From Flavobacteriales bacterium UBA5040 (lineage in GTDB: Bacteria; Bacteroidota; Bacteroidia; Flavobacteriales; Weeksellaceae): 64,000 bases of DNA. Both the position numbers and the translations under genes were made by a program. The notes below the pieces were generated by a model. The model was not told the origin of the DNA and made no database searches. It saw only the letters and a list, made by a program, of their open reading frames with translations. Positions 25,565 to 33,752 of this stretch are shown one piece after another. The stretch is from NCBI GenBank assembly GCA_002415135.1, contig DIBY01000009.1:62001-126000 (forward strand). The letters are read 5' to 3'. Position 1 is the stretch's first letter, and the number at the start of each line of letters is the position of its first letter.

Positions 25565-25572
25565 CAAAAATA
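25565..25572 (-). promoter_or_regulatory. Promoter -7 box of the AtpI-like gene
   Basis: TATTTTTG on the minus strand ends only four bases before the ATG at 25560, so the transcript would be leaderless or nearly so. It forms half of a divergent pair with the ffh promoter. Confidence 0.55.
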
Positions 25573-25603
25573 AGCAAGTTTATTATAATTGAACGAAATT
25601 CCT

Positions 25604-25611
25604 TATTTTTG
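25604..25611 (+). promoter_or_regulatory. Promoter -7 box of ffh
   Basis: TATTTTTG, followed by CAAATC, an exact match to the box. It gives a 5' leader of about 16 bases. No TTG lies at the standard -33 spacing. Confidence 0.6.
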
Positions 25612-25630
25612 CAAATCTTAAAGATAAATT

Positions 25631-27001
25631 ATGTTTAATAGCTTACAGGATAAATTAGATAAAGCGCTTCAGAATATTTCGGGGCGCGGGAAGATTTCAG
25701 AAATTAACGTTGCCGAAACGGTAAAGGAAATTCGACGTGCGTTGGTTGATGCCGATGTTAATTACAAAGTAGCGAAAGACCTCACCAAAAGAGTTCAGGA
25801 CAAAGCACTTGGTCAAAATGTACTGACGAGTTTAACGCCGGGACAGTTGATGACCAAAATCGTTCACGACGAATTGGTAGAATTAATGGGAAGCACCCAT
25901 GAAGGAATCAATCTTTCTGGCAAACCAAGTGTGATCTTAATTGCCGGTTTACAAGGTTCTGGTAAAACCACCTTCTCTGGAAAACTAGCTCATTATTTAA
26001 AACAAAAGAGAAGCAAAAAACCACTTTTGGTAGCGTGCGACGTTTATCGTCCAGCTGCTGTTGAACAATTAAAAGTTTTAGGTGGTCAGGTTGGTATTCC
26101 TGTTTATACTGAAGAAGGCGCTTTGAATCCTTCCTCTATTGCTGAAAATGCAGTGAAGTTTGCGAAAGAAAATGGCCATGACGTTGTGATCGTAGATACC
26201 GCAGGACGTTTGGCTATTGATGAAGCGATGATGAACGAGATCAAATCCATTCATTATTTCATTAAGCCAGAAGAAACATTGTTCGTTGTAGATTCCATGA
26301 CAGGACAAGATGCCGTGAATACTGCAAAAGCCTTTAACGATGCTTTGAATTTCGACGGAGTTGTACTGACGAAATTAGATGGTGATACGCGAGGTGGAGC
26401 TGCTCTAACAATTCGTTCAGTCGTTGAAAAACCAATTAAGTTTATTTCGACGGGAGAAAAGATGGAAGCACTCGATGTTTTCTATCCGGAAAGAATGGCG
26501 GATCGTATTCTTGGAATGGGTGATGTTGTTTCCTTAGTAGAAAGAGCGCAGGAACAATTTGATGAGGAAGAAGCTAAAAAACTTCATAAAAAAATTGCCA
26601 AGAATGAATTTGGTTTTGATGACTTCTTAAAACAAATCAATCAGATCAAAAAGATGGGTAATATGAAAGATTTAATGGGCATGATTCCAGGAGTTGGTAA
26701 AGCCATTAAAGATGTTGATATTCAGGACGACGCTTTTAAACATATTGAAGCGATCATCCATTCTATGACGCCGGAAGAAAGAAGACGACCTTCTATTATT
26801 AATACCCAGAGAAAAAACAGAATTGCAAAAGGTGCCGGAAGAAAAATTGAAGATGTGAATGCTTTGATGAAACAATTCGAGCAGATGGGTAAAATGATGA
26901 AGATGATGCAAGGACCTCAAGGAAAGCAAATGATGGAAATGATGAGTAAAGGAGTGCCGAAAGGAGCCGGAATGCCGGGCGGTAATTTATTTGGTAGATA
27001 A
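25631..27001 (+). CDS. ffh: Signal recognition particle protein (SRP54 homologue)
   Basis: A 456-residue protein with an N domain, a GTPase G domain (P-loop GLQGSGKTTFSGK, DTAGRLAIDE, TKLDGDTRGGAAL) and a methionine-rich M domain at the C-terminus (KMMKMMQGPQGKQMMEMM) that holds signal sequences and 4.5S RNA. It delivers nascent membrane proteins to FtsY at the inner membrane. It is a single gene with its own promoter and terminator. Confidence 0.98.
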   Translation: MFNSLQDKLDKALQNISGRGKISEINVAETVKEIRRALVDADVNYKVAKDLTKRVQDKALGQNVLTSLTPGQLMTKIVHDELVELMGSTHEGINLSGKPSVILIAGLQGSGKTTFSGKLAHYLKQKRSKKPLLVACDVYRPAAVEQLKVLGGQVGIPVYTEEGALNPSSIAENAVKFAKENGHDVVIVDTAGRLAIDEAMMNEIKSIHYFIKPEETLFVVDSMTGQDAVNTAKAFNDALNFDGVVLTKLDGDTRGGAALTIRSVVEKPIKFISTGEKMEALDVFYPERMADRILGMGDVVSLVERAQEQFDEEEAKKLHKKIAKNEFGFDDFLKQINQIKKMGNMKDLMGMIPGVGKAIKDVDIQDDAFKHIEAIIHSMTPEERRRPSIINTQRKNRIAKGAGRKIEDVNALMKQFEQMGKMMKMMQGPQGKQMMEMMSKGVPKGAGMPGGNLFGR

Positions 27002-27024
27002 GATCATCTTAATATATAAAGCTA

Positions 27025-27053
27025 AATCCTGAGAAATTTTCTCAGGATTTTTT
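27025..27053 (+). terminator. Terminator after ffh
   Basis: AATCCTGAGAA pairs with TTCTCAGGATT and is followed by a T run. Confidence 0.9.
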
Positions 27054-27210
27054 CATTGTTAGTTTTATTGAGTTGAATAAAACAGAAATACGCATCAATT
27101 TTAAATGAGCTTAAATTCATTTGAATGATAAAAGTCAATTAATATAAGTAGTTTTATTCTATCCATAAAAAAAGCCAGTAAAAATACCGACCTTAGAATT
27201 ACGATATCAT

Positions 27211-27236
27211 AAAAAAATCCCGCTAAAAGCGGGATT
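27211..27236 (-). terminator. Terminator after the outer-membrane barrel gene
   Basis: AATCCCGCT-AAA-AGCGGGATT, nine perfect pairs, is followed on the minus strand by seven T residues. Confidence 0.9.
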
Positions 27237-27257
27237 AATAAATCGATATATTTTTAT

Positions 27258-27866
27258 TTAGAATTTGTAAACCAATCCTAGAGAAATATTGTTTAGGTCT
27301 AAACCAATACCGAAGTTGTCAGTAGCTATAGCACCATCAACATCTGGTTTTACAGAAGAATAATTAACGATTCCCAAAGTTGCTTCTAACGCAAAGTTTG
27401 GTGAAAGAAAGTAATTAATCCCTGGAGCAAGTGCGACGTTAAATCCATTTGCTTTACTATCAGTTGAAATACTTCCTGCTTTTACTGTATTTTTTGCGTT
27501 AGCATAGTTTGCAGCTAATTCACCAAAGATAGAGAATCTAGATGCAGGCATCCAGTAATATCTACCAAATGCTCCGATTGCGAAAGTATTAACCTCATTA
27601 GAGAGTTCTACATTTGCTACCGTATTTTTGTCTGTTGAATTTATGTAACCAACTCTTGCTCCAAGCGCAACGTTAGATGTTACAAAATAGCCAACACTTG
27701 GCGCTATAGTAAAGGTATTGCTTTTTACATCTCCAGTAGTTTGAGAATTAAATCCTACTCCTCCAGTAATAAAGGTATCACCCATGTTAAATCCAACGGT
27801 TTCAGTTTCCTGAGCATTCACACCTGCGAAAAGTGCAACTGCACCTAATACTAATAATTTTTTCAT
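27258..27866 (-). CDS. Outer-membrane beta-barrel protein (OmpA/OprF-like barrel)
   Basis: A 202-residue protein with a signal peptide (residues 1-18, ending VNAQE), followed by alternating polar/hydrophobic strands and a terminal LGLVYKF, the C-terminal aromatic signature recognised by the BAM machinery. The pattern GYFVTSNVALGARVGY suggests an eight-stranded porin-family barrel. No OmpA peptidoglycan-binding domain is present. Function is unknown; it has a strong promoter and terminator, so it may be abundant. Confidence 0.85.
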   Translation of the reverse strand: MKKLLVLGAVALFAGVNAQETETVGFNMGDTFITGGVGFNSQTTGDVKSNTFTIAPSVGYFVTSNVALGARVGYINSTDKNTVANVELSNEVNTFAIGAFGRYYWMPASRFSIFGELAANYANAKNTVKAGSISTDSKANGFNVALAPGINYFLSPNFALEATLGIVNYSSVKPDVDGAIATDNFGIGLDLNNISLGLVYKF

Positions 27867-27891
27867 TGTTCTATTTTTAAAATTTAGAATG

Positions 27892-27923
27892 CAAAACTAA
27901 TTAAACAAACGTTTAACAACAAA
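27892..27923 (-). promoter_or_regulatory. Promoter of the outer-membrane barrel gene
   Basis: Minus strand: TTTG (27923-27920), 20 bases, TAGTTTTG (27899-27892). This is one of the best matches to the Bacteroidota consensus in the window. Confidence 0.8.
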
Positions 27924-28037
27924 AAAATAGCTGATCGATTATTTAAAAACTGATTTTATTCATATTTAGAGTTTTTAACACTCCATAAATTTCTTGTATT
28001 TATATTTTTCACTTAATTACAAGCCTTCGTAAAAATA

Positions 28038-28997
28038 TCATTCTTCTCTTTGTCTTTTTTCTTCTGCGCCATAAGCGTGAATAATCTTTCTAACAATTGG
28101 ATGTCTTACAACATCTTCTTCCGTTAAATACACAAAACCTATTTCATCCACTTCGCTAAGAATTCTCATCGACTCTTTTAAACCAGATTTCTGACGCATC
28201 GGTAAATCGACCTGACTTGGATCGCCAGTGATGATAAATTTTGCATTCATTCCCATTCGGGTAAGAAACATTTTCATTTGAGAATGCGTCGTATTTTGGG
28301 CTTCATCCAGAATAACAAATGCTTCATCTAAAGTCCGGCCTCTCATAAAAGCAAGCGGCGCGACTTCTATCACTTTTTTCTCAATAAAACTTTCTAATTT
28401 CTCATGCGGAATCATATCGCGCAGTGCATCATATAATGGTTGTAAATAAGGATCTAGTTTTTCTTTTAAATCTCCCGGTAAAAAGCCTAAACTCTCACCT
28501 GCTTCAACAGCTGGTCTCGTTAAAATAATTCTTTTGACTTCTTTATCCCGCAAAGCTCTTACGGCTAATGCAACACTGGTATAAGTTTTTCCGGTTCCGG
28601 CGGGTCCGATTGCGAATACCATGTCTTTCGTATCACATGCTTTTACCAATTTTTTAAGGTTCGTGGTTTTCGCTTTAATGATTTTTCCACCAATTCCTTT
28701 TACGATAATATCCTGGTCAAAAACCATTTGTTTTTCAGCTTCATCTTTGATATCCAGAATGCTTTCGAAATCTTTTAAGGTAATCGAATTGTTTTTAGAA
28801 ATAAAACTCACCACATCATCTAACTTAAGCTTCAAGATATCCAACACCTCGCGCGGCCCCAAAGCAAGAATAAAATGGTCTCTACCCGTTATTTTAAGCG
28901 TCGGAAATTTGGACTTTAACAAATTAAAATATTGATTATTAACTCCATAAAAAGTCTTGGCATCAATGCCTTCAATTTCGTATTTCAGTTCAAACAT
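28038..28997 (-). CDS. PhoH family ATPase
   Basis: A 319-residue protein. The P-loop GPAGTGKT is at 131-138 and the Walker B-like DEAQ at 231-234 (AFVILDEAQNTTHSQMKMFLTRMG). The N-terminal ~100 residues form a small RNA-binding-like region as in other PhoH proteins. PhoH2-type relatives are linked to RNA processing, but the role of this class is not firmly known. It is single and divergent from the SAM hydrolase gene. Confidence 0.92.
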   Translation of the reverse strand: MFELKYEIEGIDAKTFYGVNNQYFNLLKSKFPTLKITGRDHFILALGPREVLDILKLKLDDVVSFISKNNSITLKDFESILDIKDEAEKQMVFDQDIIVKGIGGKIIKAKTTNLKKLVKACDTKDMVFAIGPAGTGKTYTSVALAVRALRDKEVKRIILTRPAVEAGESLGFLPGDLKEKLDPYLQPLYDALRDMIPHEKLESFIEKKVIEVAPLAFMRGRTLDEAFVILDEAQNTTHSQMKMFLTRMGMNAKFIITGDPSQVDLPMRQKSGLKESMRILSEVDEIGFVYLTEEDVVRHPIVRKIIHAYGAEEKRQREE

Positions 28998-29099
28998 ATA
29001 TCACCTGTTTTAAATATTTATTTTTATTAAATGTATCGATTTTATTTGAAATAGGAGTTTAACTTTTCCACAATGGTGCTTAAAATATTTTTTTATCGC

Positions 29100-29107
29100 T
29101 AAATTTG
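29100..29107 (+). promoter_or_regulatory. Promoter -7 box of the SAM hydrolase gene
   Basis: TAAATTTG lies 19 bases before the ATG. No clear TTG at the -33 spacing. Confidence 0.55.
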
Positions 29108-29126
29108 TGGTTTCCTAAAAATACAG

Positions 29127-29954
29127 ATGGCAGTTATTACTTTTACTTCAGATTACGGATTGGTCGACCACAGAGTTGCGGCAGTGAAAGGTGCTATTTT
29201 AAAACTAAAAGAAGAGCTTACCATTGTAGATATTACACATCAAATACAAGCCTACAATCTTCTGCAGACCGCTTATGTCGTAAGAAATGCCTATTCATTT
29301 TTTCCCAAAGGAACGGTTCATATTATCTCCGTAGATAGCTTTTACACCAAAGAAAGAAAATGTATTCTTTACAAAGCGGATGATCATTATTTTATCGCTG
29401 CTGATAATGGACTTCTAAGTTTGATTTTCTATGATATTAAACCTGAAGAAGTTTATGAAATCACGTTCAACAATAGATTTGATGATGAAGTCCGGTTTAC
29501 GTCCACCGATATTTTTGCACCTGTTGCGGTACATCTTCAAAATGGAGGTTTGCCAGAAGTTATTGGCCGCAAATTTAAAGATCCGAAACAACTTTCTTTT
29601 CCACGCGCTGTATTTAATGAAAGCGAAAAAATGCTGATCGGAGAAATAATGTACATCGATAATTTCGGTAATGTAGTTTCCAATATCTCCAAAAAAAACT
29701 TTGAAAAAAGCAGTGTTGGATTTGAAAGTTTTATCGTGAAATTTAGAAATTTAGCTTTATCCAGAATACACGATCAATATACCGACCTGGTGAATGACTG
29801 GAATAAAGAACAGGAATTTCATGGAAAAGCGGCGGCCGTATTTAATGATGCCGGTTTGTTAGAATTAACCATATACAAAGGGAATGGTGAAAGTGGCGCC
29901 AAAACGCTATTCGGTTTACAAGTAGGCGAAAGCATCTATATTGAATTTCAATAA
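29127..29954 (+). CDS. SAM hydrolase (DUF62, SAM hydroxide adenosyltransferase)
   Basis: A 275-residue protein starting MAVITFTSDYGLVDHRVAAVKG, with the family motifs IVDITHQI, YFIAADNGLLS and IMYIDNFGNVVSNI. Members hydrolyse S-adenosylmethionine to adenosine and methionine; related fluorinases and chlorinases use halide instead. The hydrolase activity is the default for non-specialised bacteria. It is monocistronic and convergent with the T9SS metzincin. Confidence 0.92.
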   Translation: MAVITFTSDYGLVDHRVAAVKGAILKLKEELTIVDITHQIQAYNLLQTAYVVRNAYSFFPKGTVHIISVDSFYTKERKCILYKADDHYFIAADNGLLSLIFYDIKPEEVYEITFNNRFDDEVRFTSTDIFAPVAVHLQNGGLPEVIGRKFKDPKQLSFPRAVFNESEKMLIGEIMYIDNFGNVVSNISKKNFEKSSVGFESFIVKFRNLALSRIHDQYTDLVNDWNKEQEFHGKAAAVFNDAGLLELTIYKGNGESGAKTLFGLQVGESIYIEFQ

Positions 29955-29965
29955 AAAATTGACAT

Positions 29966-30001
29966 AAAAATAGCCGGCGTTTTAATTGCCGGCTAATTTT
30001 T
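29966..30001. terminator. Bidirectional terminator between SAM hydrolase and metzincin genes
   Basis: TAGCCGGC and GCCGGCTA form a perfect 8-bp GC-rich stem with a 9-base loop, flanked by A- and T-rich tracts on both sides, between convergent genes. Confidence 0.88.
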
Positions 30002-30018
30002 ATAGTAAAATTCTTCTT

Positions 30019-32187
30019 TTATTTCTTAATAATTTTCTTGATCACCGTTTCTTTTGCGGTTACAATACTAACCATATAAGTTCCAAGCGGTGAAGCAGAA
30101 AGATCTACTTTTTCCTGCATGCCCGTAGTTTTATTAACGGTTTTAATTAATTTTCCTGACGCATCAAAAACTTGATAAGATTGGATTTGATCTTTAGAAA
30201 CAATCGTGAAAATTCCTTTGGTAGCGCTTGCCGAAATTGAAATTCCGTTATTACGCAAACTTTCATTGGTTGCTAAATTTGTACATCCAAAAGTGGCCAC
30301 CCAGCCTGCGGCATTATTCTGACCGTTTGGCGTAAATCTAAAGGTGATTGCACCTGTTGCATGGGTTGATTCAAATGGACCTGGAATCGTATTTCCGCTG
30401 ATATTGGTACCACCCGGAAATCTTGGTGAAGCTAAATTGGGTCCGTTATAAATAATGACATTATCAACACCTTGTTCTGTTGCAAATTGAGTGAACGTAA
30501 GTTTTAACTTCTCAGTAGAATTAGCCGGATAAAAAGTTTTTATCATTGATTGAGCGTCCAGATAATTTCCATCTTCGCCGCCAGAATCTGTGAATTTCAC
30601 TCCTGAGCACCAATCAGCATTGGTTAACAAAAGTTTTTCTGAGGCGAATGCTTGCGGACCTGAACACGCTGCACCAACAGCAATAAGATAATAAGTGTTT
30701 TCTTCTAAATTATTAAAGTTAAGCACTTTATCGTCGGATACTCCTTCAGAAACAATAGTTCCGTCTGGCTTCGAAAGTCTGTACTTCCAGCTTGTACCAG
30801 CATTATCCGAAATGGTTGCGGTAACAGATGTTTTGGTTGGTTCACTTACCGTTAAACCAGAAATAGTTACGGCACATGAGGAGATACAATCACTTCCCAA
30901 ACATCCACTTGTATTGATTTTATTTCTGATAAGTGCTCCTGGTTGTTCCCCAAAACCATTGGCAAAATTAATCCCAACACTGCTTAACAAATGACAGTAA
31001 CTCATAATTGTTCCACCTTCTGATGGTAATGGTCCTGTACAACCTTCATCATTCCCTGATTGTGGTCCGCAGCCGTCAATTGCCGTATTATTACCGTTCC
31101 AGAAACAGGCATGGGTATGTGGAGAACCTAAGCTGTGTCCAAGCTCGTGCGTCATCGCTTCAATATTCCAGGAAAAGGTAGGAACATTGGCATAGCTTAA
31201 AAATACATCTACATAAGAATAGTTATTATTGGTACACAAGGTGTTCAAAAATGCAACTCCACCAGTTACGGGACTTTGGTATTTAATCAACTGTGCAACA
31301 TCACCATTAAAATTTGGTCTGCCAGATCTGAACTGATTTAATTTAGCTAACGTTCCCGAACCATTATAAGGATCCGTAGAAGTCCAAACAAAAACTTCGC
31401 TTAGAGCTACCGTAATCCCATCATTATTATAAAGCGTCGAAATATTATTATGCATTGCCGAAACCCAATTGATCACATTAGCGACCGAAGAACCTTTGTT
31501 CGTATAGATCGTGTAACCCGTTTCATAATAAATTCTTACGCAATTATCTGTTTTTTTAGCCGTCATGATCGCCGGATCATACGAAGGTCCTGGCAAATTT
31601 TTATTTTCTAAAATTTCATCTGCTGTACAAGCGAACGGATTTGAGCCTTTTAATTTTTGATCATTGTAAGAAATAAAATCTTCGGAATCTTTTGCTTTAC
31701 CGATGACAATATTTCCAACATTTTTAATGGAGGTGACACCAACGACATCATCATTAAAAAAACTAATGGCTACCAAAGATTCATTATCTCCTTTTACAAT
31801 TCCCTGATAATAAACACCCGGTGTGTAAGCAGCATATCCTTTATCGGTATTCACTTTAAAGTCTCTGGTGTAAAGGTCATTTTTCACCAATTCGATAGTG
31901 ATATTTTTGCCTTCAAACGGAAAACTCATTTCTAAAGCAGCAGGTCTTTCCGTTGAAATCCTGTTAATTGCAGATTTGTTGAGCGTCATTACCGTGATAT
32001 CTTCTGCGGCCGCCTTATACAAAGCTTGCTTTTGTGCAGATTGATTCAACGCAAATACGTCATATTTGACAAATGATTTGTTTGCCATTTTAGCATCTTT
32101 AACTTTTTGAGGAATTGGTTTTAAATCTTGCGAAAAAGCTAAAGCAAAGAATACCAAACTGAACAACAATTGGAAAACTTTTTTCAT
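30019..32187 (-). CDS. Secreted reprolysin-like (M12B) metalloprotease with T9SS sorting domain
   Basis: A 722-residue protein with a signal peptide (1-20), a propeptide-like region to about 210, and a metzincin domain carrying the extended zinc motif HELGHSLGSPH (H347, E348, H351, H357) and the Met-turn M395 in TIMSYCH. A fibronectin-type segment (~440-510) and a CUB-like region (~530-640, SGGEDGNYLDAQS and AGWVATFGC) follow. The last ~75 residues form a T9SS type A sorting domain ending VIKKIIKK. It is probably an exported protease; the substrate is unknown. Confidence 0.92.
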   Translation of the reverse strand: MKKVFQLLFSLVFFALAFSQDLKPIPQKVKDAKMANKSFVKYDVFALNQSAQKQALYKAAAEDITVMTLNKSAINRISTERPAALEMSFPFEGKNITIELVKNDLYTRDFKVNTDKGYAAYTPGVYYQGIVKGDNESLVAISFFNDDVVGVTSIKNVGNIVIGKAKDSEDFISYNDQKLKGSNPFACTADEILENKNLPGPSYDPAIMTAKKTDNCVRIYYETGYTIYTNKGSSVANVINWVSAMHNNISTLYNNDGITVALSEVFVWTSTDPYNGSGTLAKLNQFRSGRPNFNGDVAQLIKYQSPVTGGVAFLNTLCTNNNYSYVDVFLSYANVPTFSWNIEAMTHELGHSLGSPHTHACFWNGNNTAIDGCGPQSGNDEGCTGPLPSEGGTIMSYCHLLSSVGINFANGFGEQPGALIRNKINTSGCLGSDCISSCAVTISGLTVSEPTKTSVTATISDNAGTSWKYRLSKPDGTIVSEGVSDDKVLNFNNLEENTYYLIAVGAACSGPQAFASEKLLLTNADWCSGVKFTDSGGEDGNYLDAQSMIKTFYPANSTEKLKLTFTQFATEQGVDNVIIYNGPNLASPRFPGGTNISGNTIPGPFESTHATGAITFRFTPNGQNNAAGWVATFGCTNLATNESLRNNGISISASATKGIFTIVSKDQIQSYQVFDASGKLIKTVNKTTGMQEKVDLSASPLGTYMVSIVTAKETVIKKIIKK

Positions 32188-32317
32188 AATACGTACTATT
32201 TAATTTAATATTTTACAAAAAAACCAAAAAAATTCGGAATTAGCCCTAAATATCGAAAATTTAATGTTAATAAAAAAGTCATCTTTCTCCAATTTATCAA
32301 TTCTGATATAAATCCAT

Positions 32318-32325
32318 TATCTTTG
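32318..32325 (+). promoter_or_regulatory. Promoter -7 box of hemJ
   Basis: TATCTTTG followed by CGTC, 16 bases before the ATG. Confidence 0.5.
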
Positions 32326-32341
32326 CGTCTAAATTTTTCAG

Positions 32342-32887
32342 ATGCTTTATACCATTATCAAAGCTGTTCACATCATTTTCATGGTCAGTTATTTTGCGGG
32401 AATTTTCTACCTCGTTCGGCTCTTTGTCTATTATAAAGATACCGATGAGTTTGAAGAAAATAAGAAACAGGTTCTTCGCGAACAATATGTTTTTATGGCC
32501 AGAAGATTATGGAATATCATCACTGTTCCGGCTGGCGTAATTATGCTGGTCTCAGGAATCACGTTGATCGTTCTCAATTTTGGTTTAATGAAAACACCTT
32601 GGTTTCATTTGAAATTAACCTTCTTATTAGGACTTGCCGCTTATCATTACTGGTGCTGGAAAAAAATCCTACAGATTAAAAATCTTAATGGAAATGTTCT
32701 TCCCATTGAAAACATAAAACTACGTCAGGCGAATGAAATAGCGACGTTTATTTTATTTTTGGTCGTCTTTACCGTTATTTTAAAATCAATGGTGATTGCA
32801 TTTTGGTGGCAATTAATTGTCGGATTTATCGTTTTGGTAGCTTTAATAATGATGACGGTGAAGCTGGTGAATAAGAAAAAATCTTAA
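32342..32887 (+). CDS. hemJ: Protoporphyrinogen oxidase HemJ-like membrane protein
   Basis: A 181-residue protein with about five transmembrane helices. It opens MLYTIIKAVHIIFMVSYFAG, with the conserved histidine in KAVHIIF, followed by FYLVRLFVY and YHYWCWKKI, matching the HemJ/UPF0093 family. HemJ oxidises protoporphyrinogen IX in haem synthesis where HemG/HemY is absent. It is followed by a degenerate spacer and gldF, which may be transcribed separately. Confidence 0.82.
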   Translation: MLYTIIKAVHIIFMVSYFAGIFYLVRLFVYYKDTDEFEENKKQVLREQYVFMARRLWNIITVPAGVIMLVSGITLIVLNFGLMKTPWFHLKLTFLLGLAAYHYWCWKKILQIKNLNGNVLPIENIKLRQANEIATFILFLVVFTVILKSMVIAFWWQLIVGFIVLVALIMMTVKLVNKKKS

Positions 32888-32894
32888 TTAATCT

Positions 32895-33000
32895 ATTGTG
32901 AACGGTGACTAATCAAAGGTGAAATTTTAAGCCTTGAAATTTTGTACACTCGAATCCTACAACTTGTACCTTGAACCCTGAACCTCGAATCTTAAATTTT
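32895..33000. repeat. Simple degenerate repeat before gldF
   Basis: The spacer contains successive variants of a CTTGAACC/CCTCGAATC unit (TACCTTGAACCCTGAACCTCGAATCTT). No gene is present. The ORF that could extend gldF upstream to a TTG at 32971 runs through this repeat. Confidence 0.5.
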
Positions 33001-33729
33001 ATGTTTGCACTATTTAAAAAAGAACTATGGACTTATTTCGGAAACTGGAGCGCCTGGTTGATCATTGGTGCATTCAGTTTAATAGGAACGCTTTTCTTAT
33101 TTTTCTTTGATAATGATTCGAATATTTTCGAAATTGGATCGGCAACTTTACAGAGTTATTTCGTCTTGGTTCCGTGGTTATTGATGTTTATTATTCCAGC
33201 AATTGCAATGAAAACGTTAGCTGAAGAACAACAGTCGGGAACATTGCACTGGTTATTTTCGCAACCGATCAAAATTTCAGAAATCGTTCTGGGCAAATTT
33301 TTAGCGGTTTGGTTGGTCGGAATTTTATGTTTGTTACCGTCGTTAATTTATTTATATACTGTTTACGTCTTAGGCGTTCCAGAAGGAAATATTGATTTAG
33401 GTGCAACCTTCGGAAGTTATTTTGGCTTGGCGATTTTGATTGCCGCTTTTTCTGCAGTCGGAATTTTAGCTTCATCACTTTCGAAAAATCAGATCATGGC
33501 GTATTTACTTGGCGTCTTCTTATCCTTCTTTTTATATTTCGGAATCGAACAATTAGCGAGTTATAAATTATTAGGCGGTGCCGATTATATTCTTTCAAAT
33601 ATTGGATTCTATCAACATTTTCTGGCCTTTACGAGAGGACTTATTGATACCAGAGATATTTTCTATTTCCTTTTGGTGATTGGCATCTGTCTGTTTCTCG
33701 CTAAAATTTTTGTAGAAAAGAAAAAGTAA
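33001..33729 (+). CDS. gldF: Gliding motility ABC transporter permease GldF
   Basis: I choose the ATG at 33001 (MFALFKKELWTYFGNWSAWL), because the ten codons before it, from a TTG at 32971, lie in a repeat. It has 242 residues and about six transmembrane helices, with the ABC-2 permease pattern AMKTLAEEQQSGTLHWLFSQPIKISE. GldF and GldG form, with the ATPase GldA, an ABC transporter required for gliding in Flavobacterium johnsoniae. gldA is not adjacent. Confidence 0.93.
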   Translation: MFALFKKELWTYFGNWSAWLIIGAFSLIGTLFLFFFDNDSNIFEIGSATLQSYFVLVPWLLMFIIPAIAMKTLAEEQQSGTLHWLFSQPIKISEIVLGKFLAVWLVGILCLLPSLIYLYTVYVLGVPEGNIDLGATFGSYFGLAILIAAFSAVGILASSLSKNQIMAYLLGVFLSFFLYFGIEQLASYKLLGGADYILSNIGFYQHFLAFTRGLIDTRDIFYFLLVIGICLFLAKIFVEKKK

Positions 33730-33752
33730 TTGAATTTTTATCGCTTTTAAAA

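Noticed and set aside
33001..33729. Longer gldF from the TTG at 32971
   Set aside because: The extra ten codons come from a simple repeat and the ATG at 33001 gives the usual family start.
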